Below are positions 19,349-27,909 of a stretch of 64,000 nt of DNA, one piece after another. This DNA is from Nitrospira sp. (lineage in GTDB: Bacteria; Nitrospirota; Nitrospiria; Nitrospirales; Nitrospiraceae), in assembly GCA_029194675.1 (NCBI GenBank), contig JARFXP010000005.1:1-64000 (forward strand). Direction: 5' to 3'. Position 1 is the stretch's first letter. The number at the start of each line of letters is the position of its first letter. A program made the position numbers and the translations under genes. The notes under the pieces were generated by a model that searched no databases, had not been told where the DNA came from, and worked only from the letters and a program-made list of their open reading frames with translations.

Positions 19349-19790
19349 CTAGACCAGGTCATCCACGATGATGCATTCAATCTCTTTGACTCGCCGCAAT
19401 CCGCGATCATTCCCGTAAAAACGCACGGCTTTATAGCCGATGGCAGTCGCTAAGTGTATGGCATCGGGCATGCTGAGGCGGTAGTGGGCACGCAACTCAG
19501 CCGCTCGATCAGTCAGATCCATCGTCAGCAGTACCCACTCGATCTTGGGGTAAGTGCTGGTCAGGGCAAAAATCTTCTGTGCCAATTCATCCTTCTGATC
19601 GCGATAGGGCTGAACCAACAATTCCAGAAGCGTCACCGGCGAAGTGACCGCGGCATTCTGCCCCCGTTCAATTAGATCAAACAAGGAGGCACACCAGGCT
19701 CCATATCGTGGGTGGTCTTCCAGAAAATAAATGAAGACGTTTGGTGTCGAGACCGATACGTTGGCGTTGGGCAGGAAGACCTTGGGACAA
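19349..19790 (-). pseudogene. PIN-domain toxin gene (VapC-like), broken by one frameshift
   Basis: The 3' part reads in frame from 19739 down to 19349 as VFIYFLEDHPRYGAWCASLF through SMPDAIHLATAIGYKAVRFY, with the late acidic residue of the PIN active site. The 5' part is in another frame: a TTG at 19790 begins SQGLPAQRQRIGLDT, giving the canonical N-terminal DTN acid motif. One extra base in the TTT run at 19740-19742 separates the two; removing it restores IGLDTNVFIYFLED. The 3' frame itself has no start codon after the upstream stop. VapC proteins are RNases inhibited by the antitoxin encoded 8 bases upstream. The break is either real inactivation or an assembly indel. Confidence 0.8.
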
Positions 19791-19798
19791 GGGAGTCC

Positions 19799-20017
19799 TT
19801 ACCACGACCGACGCTCTCGCTTCAGGTAGTCGGCGGGATAGGTACCCTTTGCAAGCCCCTGTAAAGCCTTCGCATACCGTTTCGGCTTTGGCATGACAAG
19901 CGTCAGATCATCCTTCACAACCACCAGCAATTCATCGCCACCCTTGACGCCCATCGTTTGTCGGGCTTCCTTTGGAATGACAATTTGATTCTTGCTGCTG
20001 AGCTTCTGAACAGCCAT
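19799..20017 (-). CDS. AbrB/MazE-type antitoxin (SpoVT-AbrB domain)
   Basis: 72 residues. The N-terminal half, AVQKLSSKNQIVIPKEARQ, then MGVKGGDELLVVVKDDLTLV, is the swapped-hairpin beta barrel of SpoVT-AbrB DNA-binding antitoxins. The C-terminal half (AKALQGLAKGTYPADYLKRE) would wrap the toxin. A GGAGG ribosome site precedes the ATG. The PIN toxin gene begins 8 bases downstream. Such proteins neutralise the toxin and repress their own operon. Confidence 0.88.
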   Translation of the reverse strand: MAVQKLSSKNQIVIPKEARQTMGVKGGDELLVVVKDDLTLVMPKPKRYAKALQGLAKGTYPADYLKRERRSW

Positions 20018-20108
20018 GGGGCACCTCCTTCTCAGGCCTTTGCTTTACCACATAAAAGTAAAGCGCAACAATGTTCCAGCCATGGATGCTACTCGAACAG
20101 CCCCTATG

Positions 20109-20596
20109 TCAGGGAAGGCTTGGGACAGATGCTCGCGAGTGCATCGCATGCAGCTTCAATTGACTGACGAGGTAGAGCACAATCACAAGACTCAGCAACA
20201 ACACACCGATGCGAACTATCGACACCCGGTCGATCACTTCATAGGGTTCGAATGGGAGTAGCAGGCTCGTTGAGATCACCGTCAGATGCGCGGCCCAGGA
20301 GCGCTCCAGCCAAAGTCCAACGTCTTCCAGCAATAACATCCTGGCATAGCCCAGGCTAACCAACGCCGCCACGAGACGCTGTGCGGTTGCAATGCGTCCA
20401 CTTTCAGAACCAGCGCATGGATGATCCGAGAGTCAGCATTCAAATGAAGCGCTTCGATCAAACAGGAGAACAGCGTCGCAATCTCGGCAGGCATCAATTT
20501 CAGCAGGCCCAACCCGACAAGCAGCAACAGCACGCCTTTCACGAGCTTGAACAGGGCAATCGCGGCGAGACCGGTCTGGTGAGAACGCGTCGTCAT
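20109..20596 (-). pseudogene. DUF2127 family membrane protein, frame-broken
   Basis: The 5' part (20596 to about 20380) encodes GLAAIALFKLVKGVLLLLVG through RIIHALVLKVDALQPH; the 3' part (about 20380 to 20109) encodes LVAALVSLGYARMLLLEDVG through FEPYEVIDRVSIVRIGVLLL in another frame. Joined, they give one protein of about 160 residues with four membrane helices, as in DUF2127. A single lost base near 20378-20388 explains the split. The role of the family is unknown. As with the nearby PIN gene, the break may be real or an assembly error. Confidence 0.75.
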
Positions 20597-20745
20597 CGCG
20601 TGAAGCGATTATCACACAGGACGAGGAAGTGGACGCGGTGGGCAGATCTGAGCGCGTTGACGCGAGACCCGAAGCCCTATTTTCTTTCTTGACGGCAGCC
20701 GACCCTCAGCGTAGCCTCCCGCCGGGCTTTCATCGGAAGGAGGAC

Positions 20746-22068
20746 ATGACGGTGGAGGATTGGCCGTACCGCCTGCTTGCGTGCATCGGTTTCGTGACGA
20801 TCGCATTACTGGCCTGGGTGACGGGGACGCGCAGTCGGCTGAACTGGACGACCATTGGGGGCAGCGCGGCCTTGGCCTGGGGACTCGGTATCGTGTCCTT
20901 TTGGTTTCCGGGCTCCCGCTGGCTCTGGAGCATCATTAACGATATGGTGGTCGCCGTGCTCACCGCCTCGCAGAAAGGCACGATTTTTCTCCTTGGGCCT
21001 CTCGCACTTGGTCCCAACCAGACGTTGCCGGATGGGACGGTCTCGATCGGTTTTATCTTGGCGGCGCAAGCGCTGCCGGCCGTCGTGTTTTTTGCCGCAT
21101 TGATGGCGGGTCTGTACTATTTGGGCGCCATGCAAGCGGTCGTGCGACTGTTTGCCCGGCTCTTTTACCGGACCATGGGCTTATCAGGAGCCGAGTGTCT
21201 GTCCGGCGCCGCGAATATCTTCGTCGGCATCGAGGCGGGCTTGATTGTCCGTCCCTACCTCGCGGCCATGACGCGGTCGGAACTGCTCTTGGTGCTGACG
21301 TGCATGATGGCGACCGTGGCGAGCACGGTCATGGGCATCTACGTGTCGGCTCTGCAACATGTGGTGCCTCAGATCGCCGGGCATTTGATTTCCGCGTCGG
21401 TGATTTCGATTCCTTGTGCGGTGCTCATCAGCAAACTCTCGTTTCCCGAGGATGGACAGCCCGTGACGCTGGGCGGCGTGCCTGCTGTTCCCACCGACCG
21501 GAACCCATCGCCTTCATCCGACAGTGAAGCAATCCCGCCGCCCTCCAACCTCATTGTCGCCTTAATTGATGGGGCGGGACAGGGAATGAAAATGGCGGTC
21601 GGCATTGCCGCGTTGCTGATCGTGTTTCTCGGAGTGGAAGCGTTGGTAGACCTGGCGCTGGCACAGCTTCCTGCGATCGGTGGAGTACCTCTCTCCGTCA
21701 CACGGGTCCTCGCCTGGCTGACCTGGCCGTTCGCCATTCTCCTCGGTCTCCGTCCTGAAGAATGGCAGATCGGCGCGGACTTGCTGGGGTCGCGGTTTAT
21801 CGAGACGGAAGTCGCGGCCTATTTCAAGTTGGCTGCGGTGCAATCCGCGTCTCCGCCGCCGCTCTCTCCACGGTCCCTCACGGCCATGACCTATGCCCTC
21901 TGCGGGTTCGTGCATGTAGCGAGCATGGGCATCTTTGTCGGCGGCATCTCCGCATTGGTGCCGCATCGGGCAAAAGATATCTCGGTCCTGGGCCTGCGCG
22001 CGTTGTGGACCGCCTATTTGACCACGTTGCTGACCGGTTGTATTGCCGGAGTCCTCGCAGCTTCCTAG
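20746..22068 (+). CDS. Concentrative nucleoside transporter family (NupC/CNT-like)
   Basis: 440 residues from the ATG at 20746, with a GTG at 20752 as alternative. The strong AAGGAGG at 20737-20743 lies too close to the ATG and better placed for the GTG. About ten membrane segments are seen. Family blocks include GFILAAQALPAVVFFAALMA, LSGAECLSGAANIFVGIEAG (the substrate and sodium re-entrant loop) and LTCMMATVASTVMGIYVSAL. These transporters import nucleosides with sodium or protons. The C-terminal region keeps the gate motif LLGSRFIETEVAAYFKL. It is divergent from the DUF2127 gene and stands alone. Confidence 0.88.
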   Translation: MTVEDWPYRLLACIGFVTIALLAWVTGTRSRLNWTTIGGSAALAWGLGIVSFWFPGSRWLWSIINDMVVAVLTASQKGTIFLLGPLALGPNQTLPDGTVSIGFILAAQALPAVVFFAALMAGLYYLGAMQAVVRLFARLFYRTMGLSGAECLSGAANIFVGIEAGLIVRPYLAAMTRSELLLVLTCMMATVASTVMGIYVSALQHVVPQIAGHLISASVISIPCAVLISKLSFPEDGQPVTLGGVPAVPTDRNPSPSSDSEAIPPPSNLIVALIDGAGQGMKMAVGIAALLIVFLGVEALVDLALAQLPAIGGVPLSVTRVLAWLTWPFAILLGLRPEEWQIGADLLGSRFIETEVAAYFKLAAVQSASPPPLSPRSLTAMTYALCGFVHVASMGIFVGGISALVPHRAKDISVLGLRALWTAYLTTLLTGCIAGVLAAS

Positions 22069-22133
22069 ACAGTGGCGCTCACCGATCCTCGTTAATAATG
22101 TCATTCTAAGTTCTGCATATCATATTCGCCGTC

Positions 22134-22162
22134 TTGAACGAATAGTGCAGACAAGCTAGTAT
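22134..22162 (+). promoter_or_regulatory. Promoter of the restriction-modification genes
   Basis: TTGAAC (22134-22139), a 17-bp spacer, TAGTAT (22157-22162). It lies 38 nt upstream of the GTG start of the methyltransferase gene, in the only sizeable gap before it. Confidence 0.5.
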
Positions 22163-22200
22163 CAGCCCGTTTCTCTTACGTTTACGCACTGAGGACTTCC

Positions 22201-23916
22201 GTGGCAGACAGTCCTACTCCCACCATTTCGACACAAGGCATTCAGCTTCAACTCCTCACACAGTCTCAACTCTCTCCCATTCTCGTACCGACCGAGCCCA
22301 AAGGCGTCGTCTACACAAAGCCTTGGGTAGTAGAACTGCTGTTGGAATTAAGCGGCTATTCGCCAGAGAAGAACTTGGTGGATGCTCTGGCCGTAGAACC
22401 AGCGGCGGGTGATGGCGCGTTTCTTGGCCCCATGATCACCCGCCTTATTGAGTCTTGTCGGAAGCAAGGCAGGCCTTTGTCCGATTGCAGCAACTCCCTA
22501 CTTGCCTATGAATTGGATGAAATGAGTGCGGCCCGTGCAAAATACGTTGCTCAAAGTATCCTCGTAGACTTGGGTGTGCAGCAGCCACTTGTCACACAAC
22601 TCGCTGAATCGTGGATCGCGACGAGGGACTATCTTTTCGATACCACCAGCAAGAAGGCCGACTTTGTCGTAGGAAATCCACCCTACATACGCCTTGAAGA
22701 CATTCCAGAAGAGAGTGCGATGATATATCGCAACGCTTATCCCACCATGCGGGGCAGAGCCGATCTCTATGTGGCATTCTTCGAGGCGGCGCTTCGTCAA
22801 TTAACGCCCGGTGGGGTCTGCGCATTCATTTGTGCGGACCGATGGATGAGGAATCAATATGGAGCGGAACTGCGGCATCTAATCACGTCCTCTTACAGCG
22901 TTGAACTGATTTTGGGCATGCATGACGTCAATGCGTTTGATAACGAAGTTGATGCGTATCCTGCGATCACAATTATTCGATACCGCCGACAGAGTGCAAC
23001 GGTCGTGGCCAACGCCACTCCTCAAACTGAAACCGTTCAACCCAAACTGTTGGCGACAACGCTTCAACCCAATTATCGCCGCAAGTCGTCAAGGCATTCC
23101 CCTTCAATCCATGCTGCAGTCGTCAGCAACTGGTTCAAAGGATCGGATCCATGGCCCTGTCATTCACCCGAGCAACTGTCCCTTCTTCGCCAATTAGAGG
23201 ATACTTTTCCACCGCTCGAAATAAATGCCAAGGTGGGAATAGGTGTCGCAACCGGGAACGACAGCGTATATATCACAACCGACCCGCACTTGGTGGAGCC
23301 CTCACGTCTTCTAAAGCTAGCACTCGCCAAAGATACAGCCAGCGGAACATTTGACTGGTCTGGCCACTATCTTGTGAATCCTTGGAATAAGACGGGGCTC
23401 GTCCAACTGAGCACCTATCCGAAGTTGAAGGCCTATTTCGAGCATCATGCGAAGGCACTGAAGAAACGGCATACCGCAGAGAACAATGCAGCTGGTTGGT
23501 ATAAGACCATTGACCGTGTCAATCATGCCTTGATTGAGACCCCCAAGCTCTATATCCCGGACATCAAAAATAGCCTCGAACCTGTCCTTGATCGCGGGAA
23601 GACCTACCCTCATCATAACCTGTATTTCATTCAGTCAAATAATTGGGATTTGGAAGTCCTTGGAGGTCTGCTCTTATCTGCAATCGGCCAATTCTTCGTC
23701 GAATCATATGGGGTTCGAATGAGAGGCGGTTACTTGCGCTTCCAAGCACAATATCTGCGCCGAATCAGGGTGCCCTTTCCTGACACCCTCTCGAAGTCCC
23801 AGTCGAAGGAACTCAAGGAAGCGTTTCGCCATCGAAATCGGCAGCAAGCCACAATGGTAGCATTGGACATTTATGGTATCGACTCCTCACTGATGAGGGC
23901 GGCTCTTGGACGTTGA
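22201..23916 (+). CDS. Adenine-specific DNA methyltransferase of a type II R-M system
   Basis: 571 residues starting at GTG. The catalytic motif IV is NPPY (VVGNPPYIRL, about residue 158), the mark of N6-adenine methylases. The SAM-binding motif is AVEPAAGDGAFLGPM (about residue 65). A long C-terminal half (YLRFQAQYLRRIRVPFPDTL) is the target-recognition part seen in gamma-class enzymes such as M.PaeR7I. It methylates the site cut by the enzyme encoded next, whose gene starts inside the methylase's last codons. The predicted target, from the partner's family, is CTCGAG with the adenine modified. Confidence 0.9.
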   Translation: MADSPTPTISTQGIQLQLLTQSQLSPILVPTEPKGVVYTKPWVVELLLELSGYSPEKNLVDALAVEPAAGDGAFLGPMITRLIESCRKQGRPLSDCSNSLLAYELDEMSAARAKYVAQSILVDLGVQQPLVTQLAESWIATRDYLFDTTSKKADFVVGNPPYIRLEDIPEESAMIYRNAYPTMRGRADLYVAFFEAALRQLTPGGVCAFICADRWMRNQYGAELRHLITSSYSVELILGMHDVNAFDNEVDAYPAITIIRYRRQSATVVANATPQTETVQPKLLATTLQPNYRRKSSRHSPSIHAAVVSNWFKGSDPWPCHSPEQLSLLRQLEDTFPPLEINAKVGIGVATGNDSVYITTDPHLVEPSRLLKLALAKDTASGTFDWSGHYLVNPWNKTGLVQLSTYPKLKAYFEHHAKALKKRHTAENNAAGWYKTIDRVNHALIETPKLYIPDIKNSLEPVLDRGKTYPHHNLYFIQSNNWDLEVLGGLLLSAIGQFFVESYGVRMRGGYLRFQAQYLRRIRVPFPDTLSKSQSKELKEAFRHRNRQQATMVALDIYGIDSSLMRAALGR

Positions 23917-24664
23917 AAAGAGGCTGCGCGCCGCCGTTCAAAGTTACTGGGACGCTCGGAGAAAAAATAAAGAAAAACAGGTTCAGTCGGGGAAAATCGA
24001 TGCCGGTACGCGTGGAGAGGTCACGGGCGGTACGCAAATGGGCGCGCTGGAAGTCCTGGTCTCGGACATACTTTGTGAGGCCGGGCTCAAGAAGGTCGAT
24101 GTCAGGACAAGAACCGCCCTTGAATTGCCGGGATATTTCAGAGCGACGAAAAAATGGGACCTGATCGTGGTGTCTGAAGGCGCATTGATCTTAGCCATGG
24201 AATTCAAGTCGCAAGCAGGCAAGTCAATCGGCAACAATGTCAACAATCGTTCCGAAGAAGCCGTGGGCAGCGCGAAAGATATTTGGACCGCATTTCGAGA
24301 AGGCCGCTTCGGACAATTTCCGCCTCCGTTCTTGGGCTATCTGTTTCTCCTCGAAGATCGCGACAATGTGAAAACCCCCGTCGTCAATAAAGAGCCCTAT
24401 TTCCAAGTTGATCCGGAGTTTCGCGGTGAGGCCATCAAGAGCAAAGAACGATCACGATATATAGGGGTGTCGCATAGCAGAAGATATGAACTGCTCTGCC
24501 GACGCCTAGTACTGGAGCGGCTCTATACGTCAGCTTGTTTTCTGATGGCGACCAATTCACCAAAAACAAAGATTACACAGCCCGCCCCAGATCTAACCTT
24601 CCAGCGTTTCGTAGCCGCTCTGCAAGGTCACGTCGTAACATTCCTCGGAAGCCGCAGCGCCTAG
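23906..24664 (+). CDS. PaeR7I/XhoI-type restriction endonuclease
   Basis: 252 residues from TTG at 23906, overlapping the methylase by 11 bases. The PD-(D/E)xK nuclease core is visible as KKWDLIVV...LILAMEFKSQAGKS at about residues 75-100, where D and ExK are catalytic. GGTQMGALEVLVSDI and NNVNNRSEEAVGSAKDIW are further blocks of the XhoI/PaeR7I family, which cuts CTCGAG. It would cut unmodified incoming DNA. The overlap with the methylase couples the two. CTCGAG occurs in this window (for example 31028-31033 and 49795-49800), so methylation is needed for self-protection. Confidence 0.88.
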   Translation: MDVEKRLRAAVQSYWDARRKNKEKQVQSGKIDAGTRGEVTGGTQMGALEVLVSDILCEAGLKKVDVRTRTALELPGYFRATKKWDLIVVSEGALILAMEFKSQAGKSIGNNVNNRSEEAVGSAKDIWTAFREGRFGQFPPPFLGYLFLLEDRDNVKTPVVNKEPYFQVDPEFRGEAIKSKERSRYIGVSHSRRYELLCRRLVLERLYTSACFLMATNSPKTKITQPAPDLTFQRFVAALQGHVVTFLGSRSA

Positions 24665-24752
24665 TGACCTGGGACGGATGTGAAAGGGGGGGTCTTTTCA
24701 ATCGCCGCGCATCTCACACGCAACTCACCGAGGATCAACGGAAACAACTTGT

Positions 24753-25997
24753 CTATGGCCCGCTCGCTTTCGTCGTCCACCACATAATCACAGCCGCGCC
24801 GAGCAGCATGAACGAGGCGAGGATGAACGGTGCACCTGGCAATTCGAGCGACGTGCTGGAGGCAGAGTCAGATCGGATGAAGTAGGCGAAGGTCTGCGTG
24901 AAGAGGGTCGGTCCGATCAGGCCGGTCACGCCGTTGATGCTGGCGATGGCGCCCTGCAGCTGGCCCTGTTCCACACTGCTGACCCGGCGCGTCATGAGCG
25001 ATTGCGTCGCCGGACCGGCGAGTCCCCAGAAGGCCATCACGGGAATACCGAGACAGAAGATCCAGCCCTTCGGCGCGGTGCCGTAGACGAAAAAGCCGAC
25101 CGCCCCGCAGAGCAGCCCGATCAACACCGTCCTGCGTTCGTCAAACCGATTGGTGATCGGACGAATCAGTCCGCCCTGCACAATCGTCGCGGCCACGCCG
25201 ACGCCCGCCATCATCAGGCCCACGCTGGCTGTCCCCCATCTGTAGCGATAGCCCATGTACAGGACCGACACGCCTGGAAGTACCGCATGGGCGAGATAGC
25301 CGAGGAACGAGACCGTCGCGAGGCCGAAGAGTTCATGGTGCGAGCGCAACAGCCTGAGCGACCCGATCGGGTTGGCCCGCGCCCAGGTGAACGGCATCCG
25401 TTTGTCAGGCGGCAGGGATTCAGGAAGCACAAAGAATCCGTAACAGGCGTTCATGAGACTGAGTGCCGCCGCGCCCCAGAACGGCAGCCGAGGATCAATC
25501 GCACCGAGCCAACCACCCAAGGCAGGACCGAAGATGAAGCCGAGCCCGAAGACCATGCCGATCTTGCCGAACGCCGCCGCGCGCTGCTCCGGCGGCGTCA
25601 CGTCAGCGATATAGGCTCCGGCAGTGCTGAAGCTGGAGGAGGCCATCCCAGAGATGACACGGCCCGCCACAAGCCAGACCACGTTCGGCGCGAGGGCCAT
25701 CACGATGTAGTCGAGACCCAGTCCCAGGTTGGACAGCAGCACGACCGGCCGCCGACCGAACCGATCGGACAACGCGCCTTGAATCGGCGAACAGAAAAAC
25801 TGCATGAACGCCCAAGCCGTCCCCATCAGCCCATAGAGCACGGCCGCCTGCGCCGTATTGCCGAAGAAAAATTCCTCGACGAGTTTCGGCAGCACCGGAA
25901 TGATGATGCCGAACGACAACATGTCGAGCAGGACGGTGACGAGAATGAAGAGAACCGCGGCTTGGCGCGGTGCGGTCGTGGCCGGCGGGTGGCTCAT
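24753..25997 (-). CDS. TetA-like MFS drug/metabolite exporter, copy A
   Basis: 414 residues with 12 membrane helices. The MFS loop 2-3 motif is visible as GALSDRFGRRPVVLLSNLGL (about residues 75-95), and PEQRAAAFGKIGMVFGLGFI is the antiporter motif C region. This is the TCR/Tet group of proton-driven exporters. It differs from the copy at 32135-33379 at only about 14 residues, for example near the N-terminus and in GTAPKGW versus GTAWEGW. The gene lies downstream of the tyrosinase operon on the same strand, 291 bases away, and might export its product. The substrate is unknown; tetracycline is not implied. Confidence 0.9.
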   Translation of the reverse strand: MSHPPATTAPRQAAVLFILVTVLLDMLSFGIIIPVLPKLVEEFFFGNTAQAAVLYGLMGTAWAFMQFFCSPIQGALSDRFGRRPVVLLSNLGLGLDYIVMALAPNVVWLVAGRVISGMASSSFSTAGAYIADVTPPEQRAAAFGKIGMVFGLGFIFGPALGGWLGAIDPRLPFWGAAALSLMNACYGFFVLPESLPPDKRMPFTWARANPIGSLRLLRSHHELFGLATVSFLGYLAHAVLPGVSVLYMGYRYRWGTASVGLMMAGVGVAATIVQGGLIRPITNRFDERRTVLIGLLCGAVGFFVYGTAPKGWIFCLGIPVMAFWGLAGPATQSLMTRRVSSVEQGQLQGAIASINGVTGLIGPTLFTQTFAYFIRSDSASSTSLELPGAPFILASFMLLGAAVIMWWTTKASGP

Positions 25998-26127
25998 CGC
26001 CGCCGCATCCTACCAGACTTTCCCCCACGCAGTGCTTCATCACATGGTACCCCTGTCAAGCGGAGATTGAGGCTCGACTCACCTATTGGCGTCGTTATAA
26101 ATGAGACAAACCTGCTACTGACGAGCT

Positions 26128-26216
26128 CTACAGACTGTTGAATGTTTCTACGGTGAGACCAGCCTGGAGGATCATCTTACGAAGAAGTCCAGGCCTCAAC
26201 TCATCATGTTGGGGAA
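26128..26216 (-). pseudogene. 3' fragment of a hicA toxin gene
   Basis: Encodes the last part PQHDELRPGLLRKMILQAGL plus TVETFNSL and stop, identical to the end of HicA at 33504-33725. The 5' two-thirds of the gene and hicB are missing at this copy. It marks the right edge of duplicated segment A. Confidence 0.85.
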
Positions 26217-26288
26217 TGCATATATGTGAGTCTGCCGCGGTGGCGGCAACAGGGGCAGCGGTCCGATTCGCGTGTCCGGCATGACCTC

Positions 26289-27893
26289 TCAGATCACTTG
26301 CACACGGAACCGCTTCTTCGCCTCGGTGAACATGGCGAACGGTGTCGTCGACGACGGGGCCGCGTCCGGTTTGGGTTCACGATTGCGTGTGCGGATTTCG
26401 ACCTGCACCTTCTCCGGCGATAACTCTGCCACGACTGAACGCTTCACCGGGAAGTGCGCCCGGGCTTCGAGATGCGTCAGGCAGTTTGCGCAGCCCTGCA
26501 CTTTCCAGCGGCTGAGAATGGATTTCGCGCCGATCAGTTCCCGCTTGCCGTTCACGTTTGCGAAGGCAGCGATGACGAATGAGCCGCTGATGGCACCTCG
26601 GTCGACCCCCGAGACCACGACGGTCTTGGTGGGCTCGGCGTTCTCGACCGCGGTCGAAGTGACCGCAGGTGTCTTCGAAACGTCATCAAGTGAGCCGGGG
26701 CCATACGTGTAACCGAGATGCGTTTCGATGTTGATCATGTCTCTGGCTGTGTACTCCCAGGGATCGAGCTTCGAATCCATCGTGAACCAGGAGTTCGCAG
26801 GCACGCCCGGAGTGGGACCCTGGCTGTCGACGGAGTTCGTTCCCGGATACTGCGGGATGATGTCAAACGTGTCGGTGAACCCGTTCTTCTTCTGCCATCG
26901 CCAGAACACGTAATCGATGAAACAGTGGTGAAAAAAGAAAATCGGGTCCATTGACGCGGTGTCGTTTTCACCCATGTCGCCGTTGGCTCCGTCTATGGGA
27001 GAGAAATCCTGCCCTGGGACAACCGGGTTACCGGGCCACTCGAAACCCCCAACTGCCAGGTGAATATCGTTGTGTGGGTCCTCAAGGGCGACGACCTGTT
27101 TATTCGGGTGGTTGTTGTTCCATTCGGTTTCCGACGTCGTATTCGAAAACAAGGTGTAGTTCGGCGCATCCAGGCACCGGTGGAATTTCTCATAGACGTT
27201 GGCCGGCACGGGCTTCTTGTTGACGATGATGGACGGTCCCAGCCAATTCAACACGTTCTGGTTCAGTAGCTGGACGTTCGTGTTCCAATCAGGGAACTGC
27301 TTGTTGTGGTTGTCGGTTGCTTTCTGATCTTGAGGCGTTCCCACGAGCCCGGATAATGGATACCGCACCGTCTCATAGTTCAGCGGCTTACTGTAATTGA
27401 AGCCGTTCGGGTTCGCCGTGTTGTCGGTGATCTGTTGCGTGAACCTGAACGATGCCAGCGGATTGGGAATGGGTTTTCCATCGAGTTCGAAGGTCTGGTT
27501 CGTCAGCGCCCAGGGAATCACCGGCGCAGTCGGGTCGCCGCCCGGAAGCGGGGCGGTTTCATCCCAGAACGGAAGCACCACGTCTTCGCATCCGGGAATG
27601 CTGCGGAGCGCATTTTCCAGCGCGAGGAGGTAGGCGCGGTGCCAGACCGGAAACAGCACATTGCCGTGGTTGCAGTACCCGCCCCAGTAGGTCGGATTGC
27701 CCCAACCCGCGCCACGAAACGGCTCACCGTGATATCCTCCGATCTTGAAAAAGGAATTCGGATCGTCCCACCGCAGTCCCTTGATGCCTTTCCAGGCTCG
27801 CATCAAAGTTTCAAGCGGCTTTTTGTTGCCGTTTTCGTATTGGGTCTGTAACTCCGTAAGGGAAACGCGTACGCGCAGTTGTGGTTGGCTCAT
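26289..27893 (-). CDS. Tyrosinase (binuclear type 3 copper phenol oxidase)
   Basis: 534 residues, no signal peptide. The CuA site is supplied by His55 (GGYHGEPF), His76 (YCNHGNVLF) and His85 (FPVWHRAYLL). The CuB site is His274/His278 (DPHNDIHLAVGG) and the HH pair at 322-323 (FFFHHCFIDYVFW). This is the full six-histidine set. A C-terminal domain from about residue 410 (GAISGSFVIAAFANVNGKRE, then GCANCLTHLEARAHFPV) resembles the beta-sheet lid of polyphenol oxidases. It hydroxylates monophenols and oxidises catechols to quinones. GAGGAG precedes the ATG. It is the last gene of a three-gene operon with a PSD-family protein (16-bp gap) and a multicopper oxidase. Confidence 0.92.
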   Translation of the reverse strand: MSQPQLRVRVSLTELQTQYENGNKKPLETLMRAWKGIKGLRWDDPNSFFKIGGYHGEPFRGAGWGNPTYWGGYCNHGNVLFPVWHRAYLLALENALRSIPGCEDVVLPFWDETAPLPGGDPTAPVIPWALTNQTFELDGKPIPNPLASFRFTQQITDNTANPNGFNYSKPLNYETVRYPLSGLVGTPQDQKATDNHNKQFPDWNTNVQLLNQNVLNWLGPSIIVNKKPVPANVYEKFHRCLDAPNYTLFSNTTSETEWNNNHPNKQVVALEDPHNDIHLAVGGFEWPGNPVVPGQDFSPIDGANGDMGENDTASMDPIFFFHHCFIDYVFWRWQKKNGFTDTFDIIPQYPGTNSVDSQGPTPGVPANSWFTMDSKLDPWEYTARDMINIETHLGYTYGPGSLDDVSKTPAVTSTAVENAEPTKTVVVSGVDRGAISGSFVIAAFANVNGKRELIGAKSILSRWKVQGCANCLTHLEARAHFPVKRSVVAELSPEKVQVEIRTRNREPKPDAAPSSTTPFAMFTEAKKRFRVQVI

Positions 27894-27909
27894 GATCGCT
27901 CCTCTTTTT

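Larger units (their letters stand above)
24736..26216. repeat. Long direct repeat, copy A (MFS gene plus hicA fragment)
   Basis: About 1.48 kb that matches 32118-33594 in the same orientation. Both begin at CAACGGAAACAACTTGTCTA and end near TCATCATGTTGGGG. The middle (about 25190-25930) appears identical to the other copy, while substitutions cluster toward both ends. Copy A ends inside a hicA gene, whereas copy B runs into the full hicA; copy A therefore derives from copy B or from a similar locus. Confidence 0.9.

Noticed and set aside
25002-26141. Long forward open frame opposite MFS copy A, also seen at 32384-33517 opposite copy B
   Set aside because: Highly charged shadow of the GC-rich MFS gene; it is duplicated only because the MFS gene is.
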